Origin: Terana coerulea
Lineage: Eukaryota; Basidiomycota; Agaricomycetes; Polyporales; Phanerochaetaceae
Reading direction: 5' to 3'
Length of the DNA stretch: 64,000 nucleotides
NCBI GenBank assembly: GCA_024811115.1
Contig: JAKOGH010000390.1
Coordinates: 1 to 64,000 of the forward strand
Shown piece by piece: positions 25,186-36,400 of the stretch; within the stretch, counting starts at the first letter, position 1; each line of letters begins with the position of its first letter. The notes under the pieces are model-generated. The model saw only the letters and a program-made list of their open reading frames with translations. It searched no databases and was not told where the DNA came from. A program made the position numbers and the translations under genes.

Positions 25186-25653
25186 CGCTGATCCATTTTG
25201 GCGTTCTACGACAGAACGGCGTCCCGTGACCAACATCCTCGCAGTCGCGCGTCGCAAGGGATGGGCGTGGGCAGGCGAACCGGTGCGGCGCGTGCGGTTT
25301 CATGAGCCGCTGCGACGGTCATGCTGATGGTCGATGTTGCCGTTCCGCAACAGATCGGCGTCCCGCGACCGAGGTCCCCGTGCCGGCATGTCGTCGACAT
25401 TGCGTCCTGAAGCCCCACTGGTGATGTCGGATGGCCGTTGCGATGGACGCGTGCGGGCAGCACGCGTCGTTGGGACGAAGAGGCCGCGCCGCGGCGGATT
25501 GCGTCGTTCCGCAATAGATCGCCGTCCGACGACCGACGGCCTGGGCTTTTCAAGGCCCAAGCGACGCCGCTGGATGCCGTGGACGTGTGTCGACGTGCGG
25601 TGCGACGGAGGGACGGCGGCTGTCCCGAGTCTCGGGGCCGATTTCGTCGTTCC

Positions 25654-25993
25654 GCAACGTATCGCCGTCCCGCGACCGACGTTGTGCGGCTTCGTGGTCC
25701 GGCACAAGTCGCTGGGCACCGACGACGCCTCGACGCGTGGACGCGCCGCGCGCAGGCGACGGCTGGCCGCGGCTCCGCTAAGCGTCGGAGCGAATGTCGC
25801 GAGTCCGCAACGTATCGCCGTCCCGCGACCGACGTTGTACGGCTTCGTGGTCCGGCACAAGTCGCTGGGCACCGACGACGCCTCGACGCGTGGACGCGCC
25901 GTGCGCAGGCGACGGCTGGCCGTGGCTCCGCTAAGCGTCGGAGCGAATGTCGCGAGTCCGCAACGTATCGCCGTCCCCCGACCGGGGTCTTGC
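25654..25993. repeat. 153-bp minisatellite, 2.2 copies (unit 2)
   Basis: This is the counterpart of 12161-12500, with the same period and copy number. The minisatellite has not changed length between the two macro-units. Confidence 0.85.
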
Positions 25994-27073
25994 CCGCGCG
26001 CGCGTTTGTACGTCGTGCCGTTGACTGGGCGTACTGCGTGGTGCCTTCACGACGGTCGGTGCGTGGGACGGAGAGACGTCTGCGGACGCGTCTGGTGAGT
26101 TTCTGACGGTCCCGAGCGAGATGGGGTCGTACTCACCTGGAATTTAGCGCGTTGCGTCGGCTATCATCGCGCCCTACGGCCTGCACTGTCTGCGCACTCC
26201 TGACGGCGGTCTCAGAGACTCGAGTGGGTCGTTCCGCAACCAAAATGCGTCCGGCGACCGGGACGCACGTGGCTGAGGGCACACGCGAAGCCGTGGTGGC
26301 CAGGACAGCATCGGCGCACCCGGGCATGCATCGTCGAGGGCAGCGCACCGATGGAGGCGTCTGCAACATCGAGATCTTGGTGAGTTTTTGGGACATCTCT
26401 GCGAGTTCCGAGTGTACTGACCTTCCACCGACGTGTCTGTGTAGCCCTCGTTTGCGCGAGCCAGAACACGCCGCTTTCCAAATCGGGCACATATGCCAAT
26501 GTCGAGATCGCATGGGCGAGACGCGTCTTCCCAGGTCATCGCGGGAGCAGGATTTGTAGGCGGACGAGGGGATCTCGGGTTAGAGGGCAGAAACGCACGG
26601 CCGAGTGTGCGGCTTGGACCGCTGGGGTCAGACGGACGAGGCGCGTCGGTTGGAGACGTCAGCGCCCGAGTAGATGTGCCTGTATGCGGGGGAGAGCGCA
26701 TTAGCGGACGGTAGCACGAGAAACGCACGCGCCGTCGAGCGAGATTGGCCACACAGAGCGAGTCTGCAAGCCCCGCCGAGTGAGTGCACGTCCCGCGATC
26801 GCACCACACAGGAAAGGAATCTCACCGATAACTATAGCCATTGTAGTGCCCTTTCTCGTGTTTTTCGATAACACACTTTAGCCTCAGGAGGGCGAACCCT
26901 TGGTCCTGCGATTCGTAGCTAGCGCCTGTGTCCTGTCACTTGCAATCGAAGTCCGTGCCCAGCGTGTGCGACTCCGAGGTCTGACGTCGGCGTCGATAGC
27001 GACCGCATGGTGGGTGACGCGGTGAATGCCCTCCGTCCTGGTGAGAGCACCGATGGGACAGGGAGGGAGGACG

Positions 27074-29259
27074 TACTAGTACTGCTGCCATCTTGGGCTG
27101 CCCACCACGTGGAGGGACTGCCGCCCGCAGACCACGTTGCCTCGTTGCATGACAGGCGGGCAGGCTCACCGAGTTTCCATATTATTGCCCAAGCAGCATT
27201 GCTCGCTGCGCGCGCCGGCGACCACGGCGGGATGAACGTCGGACACGGCCCTCACGGCGGCGCCAAGCCAGGTGAATCGGCATTCGGCGGGCCCGAGCGC
27301 ATTGCCCAAAATAAGACCGCTGCACCTTCCACAACCAACCAACGCCATTCGCCGCTCACGCCCTTGGCCCCCTCGAGTTCCTGCAGAACCAGCGCCGCGG
27401 GTCGATCACGGACCCCTCTCTGCACGCCGCGGGGGCGAGCGGCCTCGCCAGTCTCAACCACTCTCCGCCGGCCAACGCGAAATCTGGCCTGGGGCGGCAC
27501 CTCGATCCGTCTGCTACTCTCGGTCGGTCGTCTCCTTCTCTCCGTCCCCGCTCGAGTACTCACGCCGGGCACTGTTTCCAGCGAAACTACAGTCGTCACC
27601 ACCGTACAAGTTTGGTGAAGCATCAAGTGCACAGCCACCACCCGAGAGCACTAGCCCTAATCTCCGCAGATTACTGAGGTCACCGTCGACTGAGACATTG
27701 GACCGCCCATCTGCAGACAGAGGAAAGGAACGGGGATTGTTACAGGGTCAAGGTATTTGCGTCTCTATGTCGCGAGGATGTACAACTGCTGAGATATAGG
27801 TTGCATTCATTTCATAAGGGTCCAGCGACGCCGACGATAGCACACAGATGGACATCGACGCACGAACGGTGGAACAGCAAATACTTCCCAAGCCGGCTTC
27901 AACAGGAGATTACGAGAGTAGAAGGCCTTCGCTTGCAGGTGCGTCTCGTCGTGTCTAGTGTTGCCGGGAGGTGGAGGTACCTCCGAGGTAAGGTCCCCTT
28001 TCGCTGCTGCGAGGTGGCAAAATCTTGCCTCGGTGGCACCTCGAGGTACCTGGAGGTCGCAGGGAAGCTGGAGTTACCTCCGTCACCTCCAGTGGCACGT
28101 GACGCCGTGCTGTGCTCCAGCAGCAACAGCAGCGATGGAGGTGAACCCGGAGGTGGAGCATCCACCACCACCTCGAGGTACAGCGAGGTGAGCGAACTCC
28201 GACACTCGAGTTACCTCCACCTCCACCTTCCGGCAACACTAGTCGTGTCTGTGTCCCGAGCATGCCCTTACCTGCTGCATGTCGCCCGTAGGCACGAAGC
28301 GCAAAATGAGCTCTGAAATCGCACCTGGCCAGACGGACATAGATCCACAATTGATAGGGCCTGGCGTACCCAGCGTGATGAATGTTGATAGTGAGGGCCC
28401 TGCGCCAAAGCGACGAAGTTCTGCGTTCGACACCTCCCGCCTCGCCCAGCTGAACCTGTACGACCGCCGCAATTCTGTGGACGCCCGCGGGAGCACGCCG
28501 AGCGGTGGGGGAGCGCAGGAGGAGGGCCGTGGTGGAACAACGAGAGACGCGATTCAGCCGGTACGCCAGTTTTCGCCAACACGCCGCTGACTGCAGGCGG
28601 CTACACGAGCACGCCGCCGTCCTCGGCATTCTCCGGCGACTCGCCACATGGCCGTCCTCCGCCCGGCATCGCCACTTTCGCGTGGCCAACTGGCAATCCG
28701 CCCGCCGACCCCGCCCAGCACGCCCAACCACCCCCGCCCGCACCCAGCGACCCCGCGATGTCGGCCAACGCGCAAGGCCCGTACGACCCCAGCCTCGTCA
28801 TGCTGCCCCCGGCACGTTTCCGCAGGACCGCAGAATGTCCGTGCCCGCCATTGCCCCAGAAAATGTCCCTGCGTCCCCCGCGTCTGGCCCAGCACGGGCC
28901 CTCAGATCACGCTCACGCCCCTCGTCGCGTGCGCGGACGGGCGCAGCGCCTGGAACGAGCGGCGAGCAGTCGCCAGGGCCATCCACCTCGACGACAGAAG
29001 ATATCCCCCGTCGTCGTCGTCGTCGCTTCCGCTCTCAAAGGACCTTGGCTCCACGCCGTATTCGCGCTCGCCAGAGCTGAGGGTGTCGCACAAGTTGGCA
29101 GAGAGAAAGAGGCGGAAGGAAATGAAGGATCTGTTTGACGAGTTGCGGGACCAGCTGCCTGCCGATAGGGGGATGAAGGCGAGCAAGTGGGAGATCCTGA
29201 GCAAAGGTGCGCTCGCTACGCCGCGCTTTCGCGTCTGGGCACTGACGCGTCGCGATCCC
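27074..29259. repeat. Macro tandem repeat, partial unit 3 (segment A only)
   Basis: The third occurrence covers only segment A, the promoter to intron 2 of the bHLH gene. It is near-identical to 125-2309 and 13622-15803, then diverges abruptly inside the 60-bp second intron after the string CGCGATCCC. Beyond that point this copy continues into the genuine second half of the gene, while copies 1 and 2 continue into segment B. Near the break, copies 1 and 2 share substitutions that copy 3 lacks (W-A-I-M versus W-E-I-L at the end of helix 1 and loop), so this copy looks ancestral. Confidence 0.9.
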
Positions 29260-29630
29260 CACCCAGCGATTGACTTTGTCGCGAACCTGAAACAGAGTCA
29301 CCAGGACATGAGCCGGGAGATCGACATGCTGCGCCATGAGCTGGACGGCTACCGGCAGGGCATACCGCCGCCCTTCGGCCCTGGCTCCGTCGTATATACA
29401 CACGGCCCGCCAGTTGGCGTCCCCCAGTTCCCGCCTGGCCCGCCAGGTCCGCCAGGCCCCCAGGCCCTGGGGCGCCCCCGTCATCCCACCCGCAGCATGC
29501 CCCGCCGCCTCATGGAAACCAACCGCCCAACCCTATCTCACGTCCCGGCTCGTCACAGAACCTGTATACCCCCGCCCCGCCGCCAAACGGCACTAGCAAC
29601 CCGCCGCCTGCAACGGAATCGTCCTCATGA
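27848..29630 (+). CDS. bHLH transcription factor, Esc1-like, full-length locus with frame breaks
   Basis: Three exons: 27848-27938, 28292-29206 and 29267-29630, with GT-AG introns of 353 and 60 bases. Exon 1 reads MDIDARTVEQQILPK and splices in frame to [14 protein letters not shown]. The long middle part is Pro/Ser-rich, ending [16 protein letters not shown]. The basic region and helix 1 follow ([16 protein letters not shown]), then the loop [17 protein letters not shown]. Helix 2 is encoded after intron 2 (AIDFVANLKQSHQDM), and a Pro-rich tail ends in PPPATESSS. This order fits fungal Esc1-type bHLH regulators of development (family knowledge). Four homopolymer runs break the frame: G at 28507-28511, C at 28806-28810, C at 29005-29009 and G at 29469-29472. 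All look like one- or two-base length errors, because the expected residues resume in the next frame. I treat it as a real gene; the alternative is a decayed pseudogene. Confidence 0.8.
27939..28291 (+). other. Dyad-rich first intron of the bHLH gene
   Basis: This 353-base intron (donor GTGCGT, acceptor CCCGTAG) is packed with ACCTCC and its complement GGAGGT, spaced a few bases apart in both orientations, often fused as GGTACCTCC or CCTCGAGGT. The equivalent introns occur at about 995-1351 and 14489-14846. Dense complementary hexamers could fold the pre-mRNA or bind a zinc-finger protein; neither can be decided here. Confidence 0.6.
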
Positions 29631-30288
29631 CATCCCCGCCTGTCGTACTCAAATCACATGTATCGATATCATCCGTTCGCTGCTAAGTTCAGCTCGACCT
29701 GTTCTATCTATTTGATGTTTGTTGTCAAGCCGCCGTCTGCTGACCGCGTGCACGAGCAGTACAAGGCGACCTTTCTTGGGACATTATCCTTTTTGTTTTC
29801 ATATACTCTCTATCCGGCGTCGAGTGCTCGCTGCGTCATTCTGACGGATCTGGGAGCTCTGCGAACGCCGTTGCTGACCACCGCAGGTCTAGATACCTTG
29901 CACGGACGATATACAAGTAGATTTGCATGCTGTCTTTGTACGTCCTGCTAAACTATACAAACAACACCTCTGACTGCCCTGCAACGTACAGCGCGAGGCA
30001 TATTTGAGATGAAAAGGCGACAGCATTGCTAACTCGCCCTTTGCAGGTCGTCCCAAAGACGACGCGCATGCCATTCAGGTCGAGTGACACAGACGGAACG
30101 TTGCATTCCGTGCCGCCCAATTTCCTGTTCAACCTCACGGCAATCTATGTGCACACGCGTTTCACTTCTTTCCCGCTATCTTTCTCACATTTACGAGCAT
30201 TAATCATCTTGAGAACGGTCTGATTTCAGGTTGTGCCACTCCTGAAGTGAGGCTGAGTGACAGTCACGTCTGTGACGTCTTTCACCTG
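29631..30288. other. Region between bHLH gene and first Ub-RING gene
   Basis: This holds the 3' UTR of the bHLH gene and the unresolved 5' end of the next gene. The stretch 30047-30150 resembles sequence just before 33481 in the second paralogue, so an upstream exon of the Ub-RING gene probably lies here. I could not fix its phase. Confidence 0.4.
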
Positions 30289-33224
30289 ATGGCAATATTA
30301 ATGCATGCATATGGTTTGCATTCGCCGACGAGCTTCGTGCTTCACTCCCTCATAGCATACATTGAGGTGAGCACGCATACATGTTATGAGATAATGTACG
30401 CGCTAACTTAGCTCATAACTATGCAGGACTCGCAGAAAGACGTCGCGTTGACCTTGATGTCGTTGCTGAGCAACTCTACGAATGACGCGACTGCTCCGAA
30501 CGAAGTAGAAGTTGTCGTAGATTTCTCGTTACTGAGCGATGCACCCAAAGAGTCTGTTCGGCTTCAAAACATGCCACTCCCGATTTCGTATGCTAGCCTA
30601 TGCGAAAGACTCAAGGATCAAGGTGCGCTGGCAGACGACTTGTGATATGCGACTGCGGACGTGTTTATGGCCATCCTATTCACAGGTCTCCCCGCCCCTA
30701 AGTGCTTTCTTACGGACCCGGACGTTGTGGTCAAAGTCACGGAGGAGCCGTCTTCCTTCGACCCACGAAGTATGAGGGGCGCTATTAACGTGTATGTGGC
30801 CACTCCTGCTTCAGTGACGTATAGCACTAACACATTGTCCGTTTCTAGCAACGATATGCTTGCCAAGTATTACACCGAGACTTTCCTTGAAGCTACTGGT
30901 GGCGGCCACCGTCAAACCCTTCCTGAGAATAATGACGACCCTTTGCCCGCCGATGTCTCCACCGCTATACTGGACTCGAAAGGCAAGACAGTGAACGTAG
31001 GTGGAGTGAGTATCGGCTTTCATAGGTTAGTCAATTCGTCTGCCTCACTCCGCAAGTATTGAATTCTCTCTGACAAACCTACTAGGACGCTTAGAGTTCC
31101 GGGTGAGCAATACCAGCGCTGATCTCTGTAAGCAGATGTACTCATAGCTACCAGATGATGGTAAAACATACCCGCTGCCGGCTGGCCTGGGGAGGTTTCC
31201 ACTAAAGTAAGGTCGACCCGTAGCGTTTGATCACAAGCGCTCGGAAACTAATTCTTCATGGGGATGTAGCAACGCCGGCGACTTTGCAGCCAGCTTGCCT
31301 CCTGCAATTGCAGAAAACGGCGGCGTGTTGATGGTATCCGTTTACAATTATGCCGTCCAGCCTGTTGCCCCTAACGTACCCCTTTTATGTTTAGTGTATG
31401 CACCAATGCGAGGCCATGTGGATGAACTTTCGCGCCGACGAGGGCGTGGCGTCTGCATTTGCCGTCAAGATCTCCATTGGAGGCATTAACGCATTGACAG
31501 GGCTGCCACGCGACGCGGTATCAGACGGTCGGCAGGATTATGTGGTGGTTAGAACAGACGGTCTGGGCCAGGTGTACGTTCCACGTCTTCTGCGTTGTCA
31601 TCCTTGGCTCATGCGGACGTTTATGCTGTAGGTGGCTGGTGAGGATATCAATTTTTGTTGGTGTATCGGCACTCAATCTGTGGGGCCGTTGAAACAGGAT
31701 GGGATCAGCACGGAGCCGGGTATCATTCGACGTGAGTACATCTGCACCGTAGGGGGAATCCAAAATTGCCTGACACAGGCTATCACCATTCTAGAATTCG
31801 TTGCTGTACCTCTTGGAGAAGGCCTCACTGTCGAAGGTCAGCTAACGGGGAAAGAAGTATGTCGCCTTGCAATGCCTCCACGGCGTCAGCTCATCACCGC
31901 ATATGCAGGACGTCGGTGGTATCCAAATAGACGTCTTCCCAGGTTACAAGACGCCGGGCCAGTTCAGAGCATCCGGTGCCCACCTCGATAAATTCAGTTC
32001 GCCCGCAGCTCAAGGGTTGAACGTTGGAGACGAAATCCACTTCGATGGCCCGGACTGGTGAGGATACACCCCATCGCTTGCGCTACGCGAATACTTCACT
32101 TATCGTATTCTCATATTTCAACGTTCAGCGGAGGTCCTATGTACATTGGCGATAGCGAGCATGGGGAGAATGAGATTGGAGAGCTTCCGTTAACCTCGGG
32201 CGTTTTGTACATTCGTGCACTCCAGAGCATATTCCCAAGTAAGCCCAACAATCAGTCCCATTTATTCCAAGCGATTCTGACACTGTCCATGAGTACGCGT
32301 TCAAACGCTTGATGGGAAAACCATGACATTCTGCGCCAATCTCATCGACACAATTGACTCCGTAGCAGCCAAGATACAAGATCAAATGGGAATCTCCCCA
32401 GACAAACAACGCCTCATTTTCGCTGGGCGGCAGCTGGAGTTCGGGAGGACACTGCTAGGTTGGCGAAACCTCATAGGTTGCCTGCTCAAGTCGCGAAAGT
32501 GCTGAACTCCCTTTTAGACTACCATATCAGAGCGAATGCGAAGCTGCACCTGATCCAACGTTTGTCTGGTGGCGGCTGCGCTGTACAAGGCATAGCCCCG
32601 GGTGGCCGCATTTCGCAGAAGATAGTCAAGGATCGCCTGCCTCCCAGCGCATACGACACTACCAAGGGTGCCCGAGTGCACATCACAGTCTTGGATCCCG
32701 CGATGCTCTCTGAGATCACGGGGAAGCCCCCACTGCCGACTCCCATCTCTATTGATACATACGAAGAATGCGAGATCCCGTGGTTCGAGCTGTACGAAGG
32801 TCATGTCGCCGCGGCGGACAACGTGTCGGGGCCGTCGCACCCTCTGGCCTCTGTAAAGTCGGTGAAGGAGCTCATCCAAGAGCGCCGTTCCCAAAACCCG
32901 GGTCGGTACGAATGTGTGGCGTGCTCAAATACTGCCGTTGTGAGGCTCCAGCCTTGCGGACACTCGCTCTGCGAGACGTGCGCGGAGAAAGTGTCGCAAA
33001 ACTCTGGGTGTCCAACCGGCCAATGCAAGGCCGTGCAGGGTAGAAAGAGGATTCCTGAAGCGATGTTGGCGGACGAGAAGGTCGGCAGAGAGATCCCTGT
33101 CAGCGGCATGCGTAGCGACCGTGTAGTTGTCCTCTCTAGGTGTGCGAAGAGGGGCATCGTAGGGTCGTTCAGAGTATCCTCGCATGCTGTCTCTTCCCCT
33201 CTCGGCAAGCCCGCCTTCCTCTGA
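30289..33224 (+). CDS. Ubiquitin-RING fusion protein, paralogue 1
   Basis: A multi-exon gene of about 700 residues that reads in frame through some 14 short introns (for example 30367-30426, 30623-30685, 30792-30848). In order: a region of unknown function; a module with [33 protein letters not shown] and [17 protein letters not shown]; a ubiquitin fold (TLDGKTMTF to [19 protein letters not shown]) split by an intron at the residue-50s position; a linker with [20 protein letters not shown]; and a C-terminal RING-like zinc motif ([20 protein letters not shown]). The ubiquitin part keeps the Leu-Ile-Phe-Ala-Gly patch and a terminal Gly-Gly but has Arg at K48 and Ala at K63. It is probably a cytosolic or nuclear ubiquitin-pathway protein; the module before ubiquitin is a conserved fungal type I cannot name. 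The 5' end is uncertain and probably lies further upstream. Confidence 0.75.
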
Positions 33225-33480
33225 CTTGTTTTGTTGACTTCGAAGAATGTAAAGCATTTATATACCGCATTCCGGATATATCTATCAGTGAGTTAGTACT
33301 CAAAGTGATGTTGTTCATATCCGTCACTTACTCATGGTCCTGTTAGTTATGCAGCGACATCTGAGCCCGAGTCCAACTTGACTCGGTTGGCTGTTCAGGG
33401 TCCCACCTGTTCATCGTGAGTTAATCTGCCAAAGGAAGCGTCAAGTTACGGTTTAAATCACAAAAACGGACCGTCATTCC

Positions 33481-36400
33481 ATGATCTCCCCAAACTCAAA
33501 AGCGAGATTGGGTGATAGTCACACCTATGCCTCATCGATCGTTGACTCCATCTTAGTCCCTCACTTGACGACATATATAAACCACGAACGATTCACATGC
33601 TGGGCACCCTTTCTTTCTTCTGCACCTGTAGCATCTAGCGAGGGAGTGTGCATGTGTTCCGAGTTGACTATCCTGCGCACATGGCTCACAAACATACCAG
33701 GCTCGCAAGAAAACCTTCAAGCGTTCCACTGAATCAAGTCTCTCGGAGTCGACGAAGATGCTGATACAAAGGCGAGACTACGTCTGATACCAATATTCGA
33801 AACGGAGTAGATGTCGTCGTAAGCGGTGTCTCGAAAGAAACCGTCCGGCTCCGCAACATGCAGCTCCCGATTTCATACTCCAATCTATGCCAGAAACTCA
33901 ATAAATTTCAAGGTACGTTCGGGTGACGACTTGCAACATGAATGGTCACAGCTGGTACTGATTGCCGCTGTTCGCATAGGTCTTCCCACCCCCAATTCTT
34001 TCTTACGGATACATCTGTGGTCGTCAAGGTCACAGACGGGCCGTCCTCCTTCGACCCGAAGAGCATGACGGGTACTATCAGTGCGTACGTAGTCGCTTTT
34101 CCTGTAACAATGCGCAGTACTTTCGTTGTGATAATGTTCTCTAGCAACGAAATACCTGCCAAGTATTATACCCAAACTTTCCTTGAGGCTACCAACCTCC
34201 CTTGTCAAGATGGTCACGAGAATGCAGAGAAGTCGAACGCCGATGTCAGTATCACCACGCTGGACCCAAGTGGCAAGACAGTAAACGTGGGCGGAGTGAA
34301 CATAAGCTTCCACAGGTCAGTCGTTATATCTTCGGCCTCGTCCACTAAATATTTATTCTTTCATTCAATGATCAGAACACTGAGAGTTCCCGGTATGTAG
34401 TAGTTGGTGATGACTTTTCTCAACAAATGTACTAACAGTTTCAGACGATGGAAAAACATACCCACTACCGGCCGGTCTTGGAGAGCTTCCAATGTAGTGT
34501 GTTTAACCTTAGTCCATGAGATCAAAAGGTGTAAGCTAACCATGAATGTTGATGTAGCAACGCAGGCGAATTTTCGACGAAGCTGCCGCCTACGATCGCA
34601 GCGAAGGGCGGTGTATTGATGGTACTGTCCTGCGAAAGTGCTCAGATTGTCACATGCCATGCCTGACACGCTGCACCCGTGACTAGTGCATGCACCAATG
34701 TGAGGCTACGTGGATAAGCTTCCACGCGGACTCAAGCGTGGCATCCGCGTTCGCTGTCAAGATCTCTGTCGGAGGCATCAACGCGTTGACGGGCCTACCG
34801 CGCCGCGCCGTGACGAATGGGAGGCAGGATTATTTGGCGATCAGAACAGATGGAAGGGGTCAGGCGTTAGTCCTGTGTTTTACGCATTAGAGCCGCTGTC
34901 GGCTCATGCAGACCTCTCATCCGCAGATGGTTGGTACGCATCAGATTCGCCGTTGTTCATGCTTTGTCCTCGACTCATGGATGGAAATAGGATGGTATCA
35001 GCACGGAGCCAGGCATCATACGACGTGAGTACCTCGCCGCATAGAGCTGTCACATTGTCTGACAATTGGCTTACAAGACTTTGTTGCCGTACCTCTTGGA
35101 GAAGGCTTAACTGTGGAAGGTCAACTCACAGGAAAAGAGGTAGTTCATCTCGCCCTGTTTCAGTGGCTTCACCGCGTGTTGACTATCTGATATCCTAGGA
35201 TGTCGGGGGTATCCAAATAGACGTTTTTCCGCTCTACAAAACGCCGTATCGCTTCGTAACCAAGGGCTCCAAGATCGATTCGTATCGTTCGCTCGCAGCT
35301 CAGGGATTATATCTTGGCAGCGAAGTTCGCTTTTCTCCTCCACAGTGGTGAGGCTTCACTCCACAGAACTGCATCGTGCAAGCATTTTACTCAACAGACT
35401 CGCCTTGATGTGTAGCGCCAACACTCTTATTGGCAGTAACGAGCCCGCGCACAAGTGCATTGAGAAGCTCCTGACACATACAAACGTTCTGTACATTCGT
35501 GCGCTCTATAGCTATAGTCCTTGCATAAGTAAGCTCTTTCCACGTACTATATATCAAGCATTCCTGACACTGTCATTGAGTATTCGCGAAAACGCTAACC
35601 GGCAAGACTATTACAATTCGCCTCGACCGCAGTGAAACGATTGGCTCCCTAAAAGGGAGGATACAGGATAAAGAGGGAATACCCCTGATTTCCAACGCCT
35701 CATATTTGCTGGGAAGGAACTGTACGATGATCAGACATTGATGGGTGGGTAGAACCGTAATATATCGCAGAGTGAAAAGTGTGAATGCGCTGAACTGATT
35801 CCTATTCCCAGATTACAATATCGCGACGAATTCAACATTGCACTTGGTCCTTACTTTAAGGGGAGGCGGTAGGGTACAAGGCGTCGCACCTGGAGGGCGA
35901 ATTTCACAGAAGATAGTGAAGGATTGCTTGCCAACCAGTGCATACGATACCACCAAAGGTGCCCGAGTACACATCACCGTTCTAGATCCCGCGATGTTCT
36001 CCGAGGTTACTAGGAAGCCGCCGCCGCCGACTCCCATCTCTATCAACACATACGAAGAAAACGAGACCCCGTGGTTTGAGCTGTATGAAGAAAACGTCAA
36101 GGCCGCGGACAACGTTTCGGGAAAGTCGCATCTCCTCGCCTCCGTGAAGTCGGTCAAACAGCTTGTTCAGGAGCGTAGATCTCAGAAGCCCGGATGGTAC
36201 AAATGCGCGGTCTGTTCAAATGCGGCCATCGTGAAGTTCCAGCCGTGCGGCCACATGCTATGTGAGACGTGCGCGGGAAGGCTATCGTTGACGTCGGAAT
36301 GTCCGACGGGCCGTTGCGAGGTCGTACAGGGTTGGCAGAGGATGCCTGAGGTGATGTTGGCAGACGAGAAGGTTGAACGGGACCTTCCTGTAGCAGGCGT

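Larger units (their letters stand above)
13622..27073. repeat. 13.45-kb macro tandem repeat, unit 2 (A+B)
   Basis: This is the second full copy, 45 bases shorter than unit 1. The difference is almost entirely the 42-bp segment present at 13237-13278 and absent here; it is flanked by the short direct repeat ACGC, as expected for slippage. Other differences from unit 1 are scattered one-base indels plus clusters of real substitutions, for example around 24100, 24240 and 24750-24780 versus 10605, 10740 and 11260-11290. Such clusters argue against a simple duplicated contig. The upstream neighbour is the end of unit 1, so the A-B-A junction is internal and continuous. Confidence 0.93.
15804..27073. 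other. Segment B of unit 2: gene-poor composite of repeats
   Basis: This is the second copy of the roughly 11.3-kb gene-poor segment, collinear with 2310-13621. Open frames seen in unit 1 are often broken here by one-base changes: the 353-residue frame at 3514-4575 is split near 17395 by a missing A. That further argues these frames are not coding. The same internal minisatellites and hairpins are present. Confidence 0.6.

Noticed and set aside
27007..27618. 203-codon frame upstream of the bHLH start as a gene
   Set aside because: The frame differs among the three copies because of indels, composition is Pro/Arg/Ser-rich without a domain, and it occupies the promoter/5' UTR position of the bHLH gene.
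125..29259. rDNA-type array
   Set aside because: The unit size is compatible with a large rDNA repeat, but no 18S, 5.8S, 28S or 5S sequence is recognisable on either strand.
125..29259. Helitron or LTR element as the cause of the array
   Set aside because: No helicase, reverse transcriptase, integrase or transposase fragments. B starts TC, but a single dinucleotide is not evidence, and no terminal hairpin plus CTRR or long terminal repeats were found.
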